From Melampsora larici-populina 98AG31 (taxonomy: Eukaryota; Basidiomycota; Pucciniomycetes; Pucciniales; Melampsoraceae), in assembly GCF_000204055.1 (NCBI RefSeq), contig NW_006768793.1:339983-403982 (forward strand): a stretch of 64,000 nucleotides of DNA. Reading direction: 5' to 3'. Under the pieces are notes generated by a model. That model ran no database searches, was not told where the DNA came from, and was given only the letters and a program-made list of their open reading frames with translations. The position numbers and the translations under genes were made by a program. This document shows positions 35,661 to 47,399 of the stretch, piece by piece. How positions within the stretch are numbered: position 1 is the stretch's first letter; each line of letters starts with the position of its first letter.

Positions 35661-36065
35661 ATCTAGCAGTAAGCTCTACAGCTTATCAGCACAAACTCGA
35701 ACAACAACCTGATTAATGAACCTCTGACGTATAGGATGGTACAATTGATTAGTATATAAGTTATCGGATGTTAGATAACTGATCTCTGGATCTGAAGAGG
35801 GCTTCTTTTTCTCTTCCCAAATATATGATTATATTCACCTAGTAGTAAGCTCTACAGCTTATCAGCACAAACTTGAACAACAACCTGATTAATGAACCTC
35901 TGACCTATAACAACGGTAATGTGATTTAGAAAGATAACAGAGTAAGTAATGATGAGAGTGAGATGAAAAGAAAGTAGTTTGTACCTATAAGGTGGTACAG
36001 TTGTTTAGTATATAAGTTATTGTATGTTAGATAACTGATCTCTGGATCTGAAGAGGGCTTCTTTC
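35661..36065 (+). repeat. Direct duplication with a 70-bp interruption in the second copy
   Basis: The block beginning gtaagctctacagcttatca occurs at about 35669 and 35846. The segment containing agtatataagttat and gatctctggatctgaagagg recurs at about 35752-35810 and 35999-36062. The second copy is split by roughly 70 bp starting acaacggtaatg. The TATA-like motif suggests LTR or promoter origin. Confidence 0.6.
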
Positions 36066-36240
36066 TTCAATAGAAACAATACTGTTGGATTTGATTCTGT
36101 GCTTCAAAACATCTTATTAAATATTAATGTATTTCTCACAAATGTCTTTTGATTTTATTCATTTCTGTATTTCTTAATTTACCATATTACATCATATAGC
36201 TCAATGAAGAATGTTACGTCACTGATCCTATGATGTCATA

Positions 36241-36381
36241 CACTGCCAGCATTAAAGAGGTTCCCAGATGGGAATATGGGTTGCAGGAATCAGACAGCCT
36301 TTGTGACTACATATATTACAATGGCGGTCTGATCCCTACAACCCATATTCCCATCTGGGAACCTCTTTAATTCTGGCAGTG
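36241..36381. mobile_element. Hairpin MITE (141 bp) with CACTG ends and ATA duplication
   Basis: CACTGCCAGCATTAAAGAGG and its inverse form an almost perfect ~55-bp stem around a short loop. ATA flanks both ends (36238-36240, 36382-36384). The ends and the 3-bp duplication fit the CACTA superfamily, but the interior differs from the 19637 family. Confidence 0.85.
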
Positions 36382-36630
36382 ATAGTTGTAAATTTCATTT
36401 TGTGTTTTTCTTTATAACCTGGTATCTAAACATCAGTCTGATAGATTTTTCTTTTTCATCTGACTGTATCATTACAAAATCTTTATATAAGATTTTTGTC
36501 TTTTTTTTCTTTATCTTATACTGAGATTTTGTTTTTGTTTGGATTCAGTCCAACAGATACAACCATAACATGTAAGCAAACAACATTATAAAGGAAAACA
36601 AAATAAGATTAAGATCGAAAAGAAATATTT

Positions 36631-36670
36631 ACTTACTTCTCTTCCCACAGATGGGGAAAGAGAAGTAAGT
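36631..36670. repeat. Short inverted repeat
   Basis: ACTTACTTCTCTT pairs with AAGAGAAGTAAGT, one base aside, around a short CCCACAGATGGGG centre. Confidence 0.7.
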
Positions 36671-36914
36671 TGAGTTCAGAGATAGAGTCTATATGTAGTT
36701 AATGATTTCAACACATTTGATGTGATGTCATAATTAATATCTTCTAACTTGAAGATGATTTTTCATCTTCTTCCTCTTTTCCTTCAATAACACATATCTC
36801 CTAATAATCTTTCCTAATTTGATTGCATACTTCACTCGTAACTCCTAACTATCTTCTCCTCGTCAATTGCACACTTCAACAATGCATCAGAGACTCTATA
36901 ACTTCCCTCACTCA

Positions 36915-37465
36915 ATGGTGTCATTAGCCCTCAAGTCTTGTTCAAAGGGTTTTAACTCATTCAAAGTCAAATTGAATGAAAATCAATCCGTCAATTGATT
37001 TACTGTTCAAGACCTCAAATCTATCATCAAGAAAAATATAAAGGTTAGAGTTCTTTCATCGATCTGTTCTTTGGTATCCCTTTGATTTGATGAAACTGAT
37101 ATTGGTTTGACCAAATCATCTTATTAAGCTTGATCCAACTTGTCAATGACTAAGTGGGGTTGATAAAAAAAGGTTCTCAATAGTGACCAAAAACTGTTAT
37201 CAGAATACAACATTCTGGATGGAGACAAGATCATCTTCAAGGACCTAGGACGTCAAATCTGTTGAGTATCTCTAGAATCTCATCCTCCTGCTTTAGACTG
37301 ATTCTGATTGATTCCTTTGAACAGCATGGAAGACGGTTCTCTTGATCAAATACGTAGGTTCAACTATGTAGATCGATGATTGTTGTGATTGGGATTCTGA
37401 TTCAAGTCTACTTCGCTTTTTGGATTTCACAGCTTGGACCTTTGATCATTCATCCTCTATTTTAA
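36915..37465 (+). pseudogene. TSC13: Truncated pseudogene of very-long-chain enoyl-CoA reductase (N-terminal part)
   Basis: Spliced pieces match the start of the family. VKLNENQSV and VQDLKSIIKKNIK are followed, after an intron, by KLLSEYNILDGDKIIFKDLG, then WKTVLLIKY and finally LGPLIIHPLF. This is the ubiquitin-like N-terminus plus the first membrane-entry motif. The working enzyme completes very-long-chain fatty acid elongation in the ER. Here an in-frame TGA lies at 36996-36998, and TAA (37463-37465) directly follows HPLF. The steroid-reductase catalytic domain is absent downstream. Some introns are still recognisable, so this is a genomic duplication and not a processed copy. Confidence 0.75.
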
Positions 37466-37499
37466 TTGCAAAAGTGAGCATTCACTTCATGACTGGATC

Positions 37500-40230
37500 C
37501 TTTCTGGTGTCCTCTTTTGTTTTTTTTCCTTTCAATTCATTGTTTATATTACAACTTTCTTTGCGCATATCCCTGTGCAAATGAGTTTGATCATGTTGCG
37601 TTGCAAGCAACAATGAGCAACGGGCACCGCAACGGCAAGCAATGGGCACGCAACTGTGAGCAATGCAGCGGTCAACTCTTTGCTTGATGTGTTGCGGCTG
37701 GGTGGGTGAAAAAGCCATCTGTTGTGTTGCGCGCAACGGCCGTTGCTCACAATGCAACACAACAGTGTAGTATTTAAAGCTCAACAAGAGCTTTACAGCA
37801 CCTAAGAAGGGATGATCTACTATGTGTAATATAGTAGAAATTGCCTTTGTACTGACTTCTTCAAAGAAACCAGCACAAGGGCACTTGCTGACCACTTTGT
37901 GATAATAGAGAAAAAGATAAAGGCACCAAAGAAATAAAGCAATACTGTTGTGTAGTATTATTCCCAGATTTTAAGCGCAAAAAGTCCACACACTATGTTA
38001 TTACTAGCAATAATTTTGTTAAGTATTATTCCCAAATTGACTTATAGTATTTAACACACGTAAATAAATTTCTCCTTGCTTTGAAGGGGCGGATTTAAGT
38101 GATCTTAGTACAAATATAGTAAATAAATGATGATTTAAAACACTACAACAAAGGTATAAGATGCAGAAAAGGGAACAACAATCCCAAAATCATCAAGGAG
38201 TACTTATATCCACATGTAACAACCACTACAATAGTCAACAGCCTAAAAAAACAGCCAAATCCGCCTAAAGAACCCTAAAAACCATGTAATGACGCAATGT
38301 AATGATCTTGTTACCAATGTATGATGTAATTTTCACAGCCAAAAGTGATCAATGACACAATGATTTAATGTACAGCACTTCTTAAGATGAATACAGGTGA
38401 TTTTATCCTTGTAAACTAGCTGCAAACCAATTTTTGAGATTACGAATTTTTCCAGATGGGGTCCAATTTTGAACTACTATAGTGAATCTTGTAGCCCTTG
38501 TGATACTTATCATTTATGACACCCATATGACATATTTCTGATGAGGTCTGAGTAAGATATTTAGTTGTGAAGTTAAGGTTTTTGGTGTTACATGTTGACT
38601 TGTGACTGTAAATTCAAGATTCACACCAATTTCTTATTTCCCTTATAACTCTTTACATACACCTCCTTTACTAATGGTTTAAAGGTTGTACATTATGTAA
38701 TAAACTCTTCTGCGTTGAATGAGCTATTTATCAACCTAATCTGACGTCATTTGGCATATGTAATTAGCTGAAAACCTCCATTTTCGACGAAATTCACCCA
38801 TTTTCTTCACTTTTCACAGCTCCTACTCCCTTTTCCTTGCTCATGAAATATGTCATCATCTTCTATAGCCTTAAAAATCCCGGGGAATCCCCTTGGCAAC
38901 CGTAATTTCCACTACTACCACCATTACATATGTAAACTACACGTATAACCCTTGTTTACCATCCTCAAAAAAGTACCTTTCTGCTAATAACTTCTGTTTT
39001 TCCTTATCAACCTCCAAGATTAAAATCTTTGCTGTATAATAAAATGTTGTTCTTTCATATTCTAACCTCATAATACCCATAACTTTATTAATAATACCCT
39101 AAAAACCATTTTCCAACTTTTACACCTATATTTTCGAATTTTTCTTATGTTTTCTTTTTCTGTCTTTTTGTGATAACTTTGTAAGTAAACTATATTGATC
39201 TTAAGAATATATTTGAAATAAGATGACATAATCTTGAGTTAATAACTACACATAAGCCTCTAAGAGCTTCAATTGATCTGAAAACCTTCATTTCAAATTT
39301 TCTACTACACTGAAGTTCTTAAATAATTTGATAAAGTTATAATGATTAATTTTATTGATCGATCCCATAAATAGATCACCACAACGGCCCATTGTTGGTT
39401 GAACTAATGGTGATGTGAGTTGAAGTTGGGATGGGGGGGTATTGAAGATGGGACTTGTACGATTTGAAAAAAAGATGTGAGATTGGGATTTTGGGCCAAA
39501 TAAGTAGCTTATTAAAAAAATAAGGAGCTCAATGGCTCTTTATTTTAAGTAGCAATATAAGCTAATTATTGGTACCGTAAGTAGATTTGAAAAGTTCTAA
39601 AAATCCCGTGCCAAACGGGCTTTTCCAAATTCTACTTATGAAAGTCAAATTTTGACATAAGTAGCTTAATTTAAGCTGTACCAAACAAGCCCTTAGACTT
39701 TTCTTTTCTTGATTAACTCCTTTTGTTATCTCAATTCACTCATTTCTCTTTTTTGTTTGATCAAAAATTTCCTCATCTTGGAAATATCATCTTTCAAAAT
39801 TGTCAGACTTCATTTCTAGATTTTTGTTCAGATTGTTTGACATATCCACATTCCTTTCCAAGGATGTGACACTGACAGCATGAAGTCTTTCTTTAGCTTG
39901 AAAGAGTTTTCACACTGCCATTCAAGCTCATGAACCACACTTTTGAATGAGTGTGAAGTCTCTGACATAAGATATATTGAAGGTAAGCTGTCCCAGAATC
40001 TCTTCATTTGGATCAACTTGTTCAGAAACAATGTAATCAGGAAATCTTTGCTTCTACTTCAGAAGACTGATCTGACGTCAAATCAAGCTCAAGAATCTGA
40101 CTTGTGAGACACCCAAAAATAGCTCAGGAGAATTGGAAACAATGTAAGTCATACAATGCTATTGGTGTGCATATTATTTGTAGAATAACTAAAATGGGAA
40201 TGGGTGTATAGTTCTAAAGCAAGAAGACAA
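37500..40230. other. Long non-coding AT-rich stretch
   Basis: There is a GTTGC/GCAAC-rich patch at 37580-37765. Near 39670-39695 is an isolated Tourist-like end (gtaccaaacaagcccttag), with a related caaacgggc at about 39615. No gene is recognised. Confidence 0.5.
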
Positions 40231-40235
40231 AGAGT

Positions 40236-40958
40236 CTCAGAAATTTGTAAACTCGTCAAAGTCCCACGCTGTCGCTTGCGACTGAGCCCCAGCAAGGACT
40301 CAGGACAACAAAGGCTCTCCTGGCCTGTGAGGGTCAAGCCTTTTTGGTGGAGAGCCTCACAGTCCTTATAAAACTTTGCCCCCTGATTGTGAAATTTCTT
40401 GGGCCAAAGAGATCGTTTGTGTGCGGTTCTTAGACGCACATATTGATCAAAAAAAGCCTGAGGAAGTCAATCCCCTCCCATCCATTTTGGCTCCAGAAGT
40501 TAGAGATTTCTGACCCTAGTGTCCCTGTATTTGTATGTAACACTAATTTACACACATGTTATTGCTACAAGAATGACACATATCCCTCAAAATTCACCGA
40601 CTTTTGGAGCAAAAATCTAAGGGAGGGGCTGGACTTCCTTGGTATTTTTTTGATAGATGCCTGTCCTCGTCTAGAGTCGGTATCAATGGAAATTCAAGAG
40701 AAGTCATATGTCTCACAATTGTCTTCTCCCATGAGATCCTGCTTGATAGGTCTCTTTGGACTTATCCCTCAACTTCAACATTAACTTTCTTTGGACCAAG
40801 AAATTTCACAATTGGGCAAAAATGTTTTCTAAGGACTGCGAGGGCCTCCACCAAAAAGGCTTGACCCTCACAGGCCAGGAGAGCCTTTGTTGTCCTGAGT
40901 CCTTGCTGGGGCTCAGTCGCGAGCAACAGCTGGGGACTCTGATGAGTTTAAGCAATTT
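40236..40958. mobile_element. Inverted-repeat element (about 720 bp)
   Basis: The arms at about 40236-40430 and 40770-40958 are inverted copies. Shared blocks include actgagccccagcaaggact, ggctctcctggcctgtgagg, and ttgtgaaatttcttgg as its inverse ccaagaaatttcacaa. The centre is unique. Outer limits are approximate and no target duplication is clear. Confidence 0.65.
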
Positions 40959-40959
40959 G

Positions 40960-42636
40960 ATGTATTGACGACTGATCACTGTGACATAATACTGTTGAGT
41001 CCTGTCACTGAAGACTTTAGTAGAAATATAAGCAAGTTGTGGAATAATTTGAATAACACTTGTGCAGGAAGTGTAGAAATGAAGCAGAAGAGAATTATAC
41101 TCATCCTTCTTTACATTGGACAGCCATACACTTTGAAAATTACAGATCTTCAGGAAATGTTAGCCTGTTAATCAGGAAAGATAGAACATACTACAATGAT
41201 CCCTCCTTCTACACAGTTATTGGAAACCTTGATGACAGATGCAAACAATTTATCAACCAGGAAGTTGATAGCCCAAATCAAGGGATTAGAAGAAGACGGG
41301 TGAGTTGATAGGTCCTTCATACAAGATGGATCACAAATTGATGACAAGTTTGTCCCAAAACCAATTACCCAGTGAAGTCCACACAGGCATCAGTGTTTAT
41401 GCTTGGGCGAGCCATGAGATCAAGGCTATTGTGGAAACACCACAGTGCTTATCCCTGAAAAGAAGGAAATGTAGAATGGGGTTGTGCCCCAAGAATTGAA
41501 GTTTGAAAAGCAAAAAAAAATTGATTCTTCCAAAACAATATAGATACATAGTCTTCAATCTCACCATTCCAAAACCACTTTTGGAATCCAAAAAAGGTGA
41601 GCTTTGGCGGAGGCACTGCCAACATTTTCACCTTGGATCTCACAATCCGAGGCATTCTTGGGTCTAAACCCTCCAACAGCTCTTGTCTGAGGATTTGATC
41701 TGTGCCATTTCATGACGCATAAGATTGCCTTGGATTGAAACCTCGGACAGGATTTATCTGATGATGCCTTGGATTTCTCAACCTGAGGCAAATATGTTGG
41801 CAGTGAGGGGATAGGTTTTAGAGATCCAATTCAATTTCCTTATTTTCAGGGGTAAGCACTATATTTGCCTACATTTGTTTGGTACAGAAAAATTACAATA
41901 AGCCAAGATACGGATTCACCTCTACAACACTCATACAAGCTGGGTTATAAAGGGGACATCTGGTAGACATTGGAGTGTCTTGGTGGTGTAGGCAATAGAG
42001 GGGGACCACATCATCCAGGACACCTTACACAAATGATTTTCAAATAGGCCCTACATACCAGCTCAACATTTGGGGCGAGGAACTTTCTCTACTTTTTGAA
42101 GAGATATAATGATCTGCTCAGAACCCCTGAATCAGAGTACACACAGAAAGTTTTTATTCAGAAATCTCTTCAAAGAAAAATAAATGAAAGTATCCCAATT
42201 GGATTTATATGAAATTATTTGAGATAATTGAAACTTTGAAATGTATTGTCCGCTGCAGCAGTCCTGATCTGAAACCTACTACTTATCCAGGATATCTCCT
42301 GATACCAGACTGGTATGTAGGTTATGTCAAGTGATACTTACAACTCTTTGCTAGTACATAAATCATGATAAAATATTAAAATCTGGAAACAAAGATTGAA
42401 AATAGGTTGATCTGATAAAACGAGAGATAAACTGATTTGGTGACGTCTTTCATCTATCAGTTGATTGAGACATGTGCTAAGAGCTGAGCTGTTCACATGA
42501 TGAAAGTCCATGGTACGCGTGGGCTAAATTTGAAAGCACGTCAAGTGCCTCAGTGACAAAAGAGAATATGGTACATCCTACCTGAGTTATTGATAAAGTA
42601 TTCTCAAGCTGGGTAGAGGAGGAAGACCATTTTACT
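40960..42636. other. Non-coding stretch
   Basis: Only short unrelated ORFs are present. No repeat boundary or RNA gene is recognised. Confidence 0.45.
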
Positions 42637-45128
42637 TCAAATATCCAGATGCGGGGATTGTTTGCCATGATGAAGGGTTCCGTCAGGGCTGATAACAAAG
42701 AAATCTCGGGATGACCGATCCAGCCTGGGGTCACTTTTGTAAGTAGACCTATGGTTAATTGTTAGTCCACTGTGACCCGAATAGAAAGAACCATCACACA
42801 ACTTACGTGGGCATTGCAACGAAAAGAGATCCAACGGGTCGTGGAAGATTCTCTTGTGACACATAAATTTCTTGTATCTTCAAAGTTGGGGGGGATGATC
42901 CTTTGCTGGGAGCATTGGTCGCGAGTTGTTCGTCTTCTTCCCACCGAACTGATTGTTCGCGAACAGAGTTAAATTTGTCTTGCGGATATTTTTGAAGCGC
43001 GTATCCATTGAGATTAAATAATATTCTGCGACCAGAAGCTCATGTCAATGAGCAACTGACTGTATTAATCAAGACAAGATGCGATTGAAAGTTACTTACA
43101 TATTACACAAAAACCCAAACGGCAGATGTAATCCCTGTAGTAACCGACTCAGCTCACAAGATCAAGATCAAGACAAATAGGCAATATCGAGATGCTTTCA
43201 CGTACAACATAAGTCAGAATGATCCACTTCTCGTCTTGCAAGAAATTGTCACCCCTCATGAATGAAAGCTACACGTACGGACGTGCATCAGCTCATTGGG
43301 GCTATGTAGAATTCGCAGCGCGAGATGAAGATTTATGAAGCCTGGAAGTCCTCCACTTACTTGAGTAACAAGGATCAAAGTCGCGCTTAAAGTTCCACTG
43401 AACCACGCAATTGCCTGCCAGACAACAGTCCTCCTCTGTGACCGGGTCTTAGAGACGGTCCTTGATAATCTATCGCGAGATTCCCCCTCGATCTCCTCCA
43501 AAGGAGCGCACAATCTCCGCTCAAGATCAGATTCCGCGTATATCCGATAGAAAGATACCCAAAGGGTAGGAAGGTAAGTCTTGAAGGTGAATTCACCGTT
43601 AGTCAAGCTACGTTCAGATTTTCGAATTGAAGCTCCATAGACGTACGATAGTGAGAAGAATCAAGACAGCCAGATGGCAGATGATGCCGACTCGGGTAAA
43701 GTGAGCACTCAGATGCTTGATATACGATTCAACGCATGATGATGTAGCAATGTCAGCTGTGTAAACAATCACAAAGTGAGTGATCATTGACTCACCGCAT
43801 GAGGGACGACTGCCAAGGCCGGGGTCAAAAGTGGCAGAATATCGAGGGTACTGTACGTTTGAGGGTTGAAGTGACGAGCTTTGGAGTTCAGTTCTCCGAC
43901 AATTGCGTGCAAAATTCTTTTGGCTGAGTTATACTCGATATCAGCTATTGCGTAGAAGTACACAACAAAAACTTGAAAAACAAAATGAGAAACATCGCTT
44001 GAACAAAGTTCAAGTCGCCAGATCTAACAACGAAGCTAATAATTGACTCACATGATGAAATCAGGATGACCGCCAAAAACGAGACATTTGCCCACCATCG
44101 CACTATCGGATTTAAAGTTCGGTTGTGCTTCTGGTGCAACGAGGCGGAGGGGTTATGGGGTGGTGATGCGTAGAAGTGTGATGCGACTTGGCACGCGCAG
44201 ACCCAGACAAAACCTAACGGGAACTACATATGTCAGCAGAAGTTCCCGGGATTAATCAAACCTCAGACATGTCAAACGTACACCTAGAGTAAAAACGTTG
44301 CCAATGAAGATGTGATTAGTATGTACTCTCTTTTCCTTTCAGCAATCTTCGTTCTTCCACTCATGCGGGACGTACCATGAGCTAAACTCAAGTAGAAGAA
44401 ACTTGCAGCCGAAAACAATCATTTCTACAGACATGTCATTAATATACCTGGCGTTGACCAATTCCAGAAAAATTATGTCAAATATAACCACTGAAAATTT
44501 GACGGACTGAGGTCAAAATTACGCGACTTGTGCTACCTACCACTTCCTCACAGAGCTTCATGAAGACTAAAGAGAATGAAAAATTGAGACTCACATGGAG
44601 CGTAAAGGATATGCACAATGGCCATCACGACGGGGAACTCTACCTGGACCAAGCCGACTTTGTTCCCGAAGATGAATGAAATTCAAAGTCGATTTATGGA
44701 CTGAGTACGCATTGATTAACGGGCTCAAAAACGTACGTCGACAAAATGAAACCAACGTGAGATGCTTGGCTTGGACGTGAGTGTTCAAGAGCTTCACAGC
44801 TTGCATAAAGACCCTGAAGTCACGCCGTGAAACATAGCGTCTTTTAGATAACTTTCATTCACTTGTGTCCATCAAAGCCATGAAAGATTCAAAAAACTCA
44901 CATGATGTATAAGAAAATCGTACAATACTGTATCGAGGTGAGCCAAGGTGGCAAGTGAGGGAGCTGAAACACAAGTGGGCATTAGCTGAGTTTTTTATCG
45001 ATATTCAAAAAGAGCCAGGCCCGTACATTCATCAAAGCTTGCATATGATGTGCTACCTTGACGTATGGATTAACATTATGGGGGATGTGGTTGACGAAGT
45101 TGATTGTAGCCAACGCTGAAGAGGCCAT
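42637..45128 (-). CDS. Predicted seven-helix membrane protein, many short exons, family not recognised
   Basis: ATG at 45128 begins MASSALATINFVNHIPHNVN. I traced exons 45128-45057, 44963-44902, 44813-44737, 44657-44595, 44490-44448, 44401-44376 and 44223-44052. About six more follow, down to a TGA at 42639-42637. Donors are GTGAGT/GTACGT/GTAAGT-like and phases agree. Hydrophobic segments occur around CTIFLYIMVFMQAV, VVMAIVHILYA, VIFDIIFLELV, FVWVCACQVA, VSFLAVILISS/FVVYFYAIAD, VGIICHLAVLILLTIV, AWFSGTLSATLILV and LPFGFLCNILF. A polar C-terminal tail (FVISPDGTLHHG) follows. This resembles a GPCR-like layout but lacks STE3 landmarks I would expect, so I give no function. It probably sits in the plasma or an internal membrane. 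Confidence 0.72.
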
Positions 45129-45481
45129 GGTATAGACGTGCTGATCAGATCCGACTGACTGGCTGAGAGTTGGAAGAAAATCGCATATGCGCAAACGAAG
45201 TGATATGCGTAAAGTACAGCTCTGCTTGACACTGATTGAGGAGACGCAATGACTTGTTGTAACTTGCATGTGTTAAAAAGGAGCAGGTCACCGAAAGACA
45301 TACCAACATTTACGACGCTAGCTCCTCGATCAAAAATCACAGGCCCTCAGTCTGGCTTGCTGCATTCAGAATATAGATGAGAACAAGAGGTCCAGACCTG
45401 TCCAGACTCACTAATTACATCCTTCATGGCATTACGATGACCAATTGAGGGCGTTTTGGGTGTGTGGGTGAATCGGCTTGT

Positions 45482-47393
45482 TACGGTGGCCGTGGACGGA
45501 CAAATCGGACAAAACCCAAAATATGCAAAAATTGCCATACAGTCCATCTCAAAAGCGCTCCTCCGCCCCCCGAGCCGAGCTTACTAGGCCCGTCCCGCTG
45601 TGCTACACGTCGGTACATCATTGGAAGTATACCTTTTGTACATTGTGACCCATTTGGCAACTCGCGGCGTAAGAATATGATGAACTTTGAAGTATGATCA
45701 CTCGGGTCAAATACAGTGGTCTAATCCAGTGGTCCACCCGATCCTTTGAGGAAGACTTGCTGACCTGCGGATTTCTGTCTTCTGAGTCTACCATGGCACT
45801 CTTTAGGGACTGGGCGAAGTTCGGACGAGCACAGGATTTTGCCACCTGAATTAGCGCAAGTATAGCAAGGAAGTTGTCCGAAGAGATTTAAACAGGAGGA
45901 ACATATCACTGACCTTTCGCATGTCCAAGTGCCCCGTTCAAAATCTCATTGGGATGACAAAGCTGAGTCCGGGTTCATTCCCAAGGCCATATTCCCACAG
46001 ACCCGATTGCTTGCTCAACTTCTATAGGATGTTCCAACGTCTATCTCGCAAGGGGTTCTTCATGAGGACCCCAACCCAAAGGTACAAACTTCCTTTTCGG
46101 GCTCCCCCGTGGGCACCACCACCGGAGAGCTCAGGGCCACAGCCTTATCTGTGAAAGGTATATCAGGCAATCCTGATGCGGTCAGCCTAAGGCTTTTGGC
46201 TGAGGAGTAGGAAGTTTTGGATTGGAGAGCCCATCAGATGATGGCAACCGGCTATGCGCCACCCTATTTTTTTTAGTCTCATGAAGTTGACTAATAAAAA
46301 TAGGGAATTTTGATATTGATTCAACAGGGGCTGGATTGCTTGCGATAGTATTTCAACTACGGTTGAATTGGATTTTTGCAGCGCTTCGCCCAGTCCCTTT
46401 TGTTTCAATTGTCAGTGGAATTGAGGAAAGCGGGGTTGAACAATCATTACATCCAGTTAGGATACAGTCGACTCCCTCGAAACCCATACCCCTCTTACCC
46501 CATACTCCCAGTTAATCCATGGAAATTTCAGTCCATAAAATTGGTAGATTGCCCTAAAATAACTCCCTTGAAAGCCATAAACCCACAAAAGCCATAGCAA
46601 TTGGGGTCCATAAAAAGGTATGGATTTTGAGGGAGTCAACTGTATTGTGTTCGATCTCGATAAACACCAAAACAAGATAGATATTTTGTATTTACAAATT
46701 AAAAGTCTTTTTCTTTCATTGTCTTTTTGGGTTGTAGCTTACAAGGTTCAAGTTTCTATGAAAAGAAATCAAAACTTTGGAAATTGAAATCAATATCCTA
46801 ATGAGTTTGGAGGAAGAATACCAACAATATTAGCTTGTTTGTGTTTTTGATTGATTGCTTGATCTGTTGTTGGTTCATCAGTTGTTGGTTTACTATAATT
46901 TCTTTGAATGTGGTTAAAGTGATGAGTTTTTTTGAATGTGATCAATCTTGTAATGTTGGAGATCATCCTGGAGAAGTTGATAATCGGAATGGATGCGATT
47001 CAAAACTGAAAACTATCCAAATCCAGCTTTAGGGGTCTAAATCTGAGTCAACATCTTCATTAACTAATCGAAATGAAAACGATCGAAATGAAACCGTTCA
47101 TTCATTTCAAGACCATCAATTACAAAAGACTCGGTGTGCATGTACAGAAAACGTGTTTCCATCAAACATAAAAGTACGTTTTGGCGTAGTTGGCAAGTCG
47201 CGGCAAGGAAATTGTTAGCAAAAGTAAAAGTCACCTAAACACAAACTAGACCCGACTTGAGCAACGGACAAGTAGGCGGGCGGGGAGCAATAGTCAGGGT
47301 CGGCAGACGCCGAGCAAGGCTTTCGAGGGGGGCTGTATGACAATTTTTGCATATGTTGGGTTTTGTCCGATTTGTCCGTCCACGGCCACCGTA
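45482..47393. mobile_element. Inverted-repeat DNA element (1912 bp), 6-bp target duplication
   Basis: The ends TACGGTGGCCGTGGACGGAC are inverted copies, with similarity continuing for about 65 bp (caaatcggacaaaaccca, atatgcaaaaattg). GCTTGT flanks both sides (45476-45481, 47394-47399). The superfamily is unknown; a 6-bp duplication is unusual. No transposase is seen, and a pogo-like MITE is nested inside. Confidence 0.7.
46465..46642. mobile_element. pogo/Tc1-mariner-like MITE (178 bp), nested
   Basis: CAGTCGACTCCCTCGAAACC and inverted CAGTTGACTCCCTCAAAATC are flanked by TA on both sides. TA duplications with CAGT ends fit the Tc1-mariner/pogo superfamily. Confidence 0.78.
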
Positions 47394-47399
47394 GCTTGT

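Noticed and set aside
42637..45128. STE3-type pheromone receptor
   Set aside because: The helix count fits, but conserved STE3 landmarks (PLPWH-like first helix, LCI-R-LY region) were not seen.
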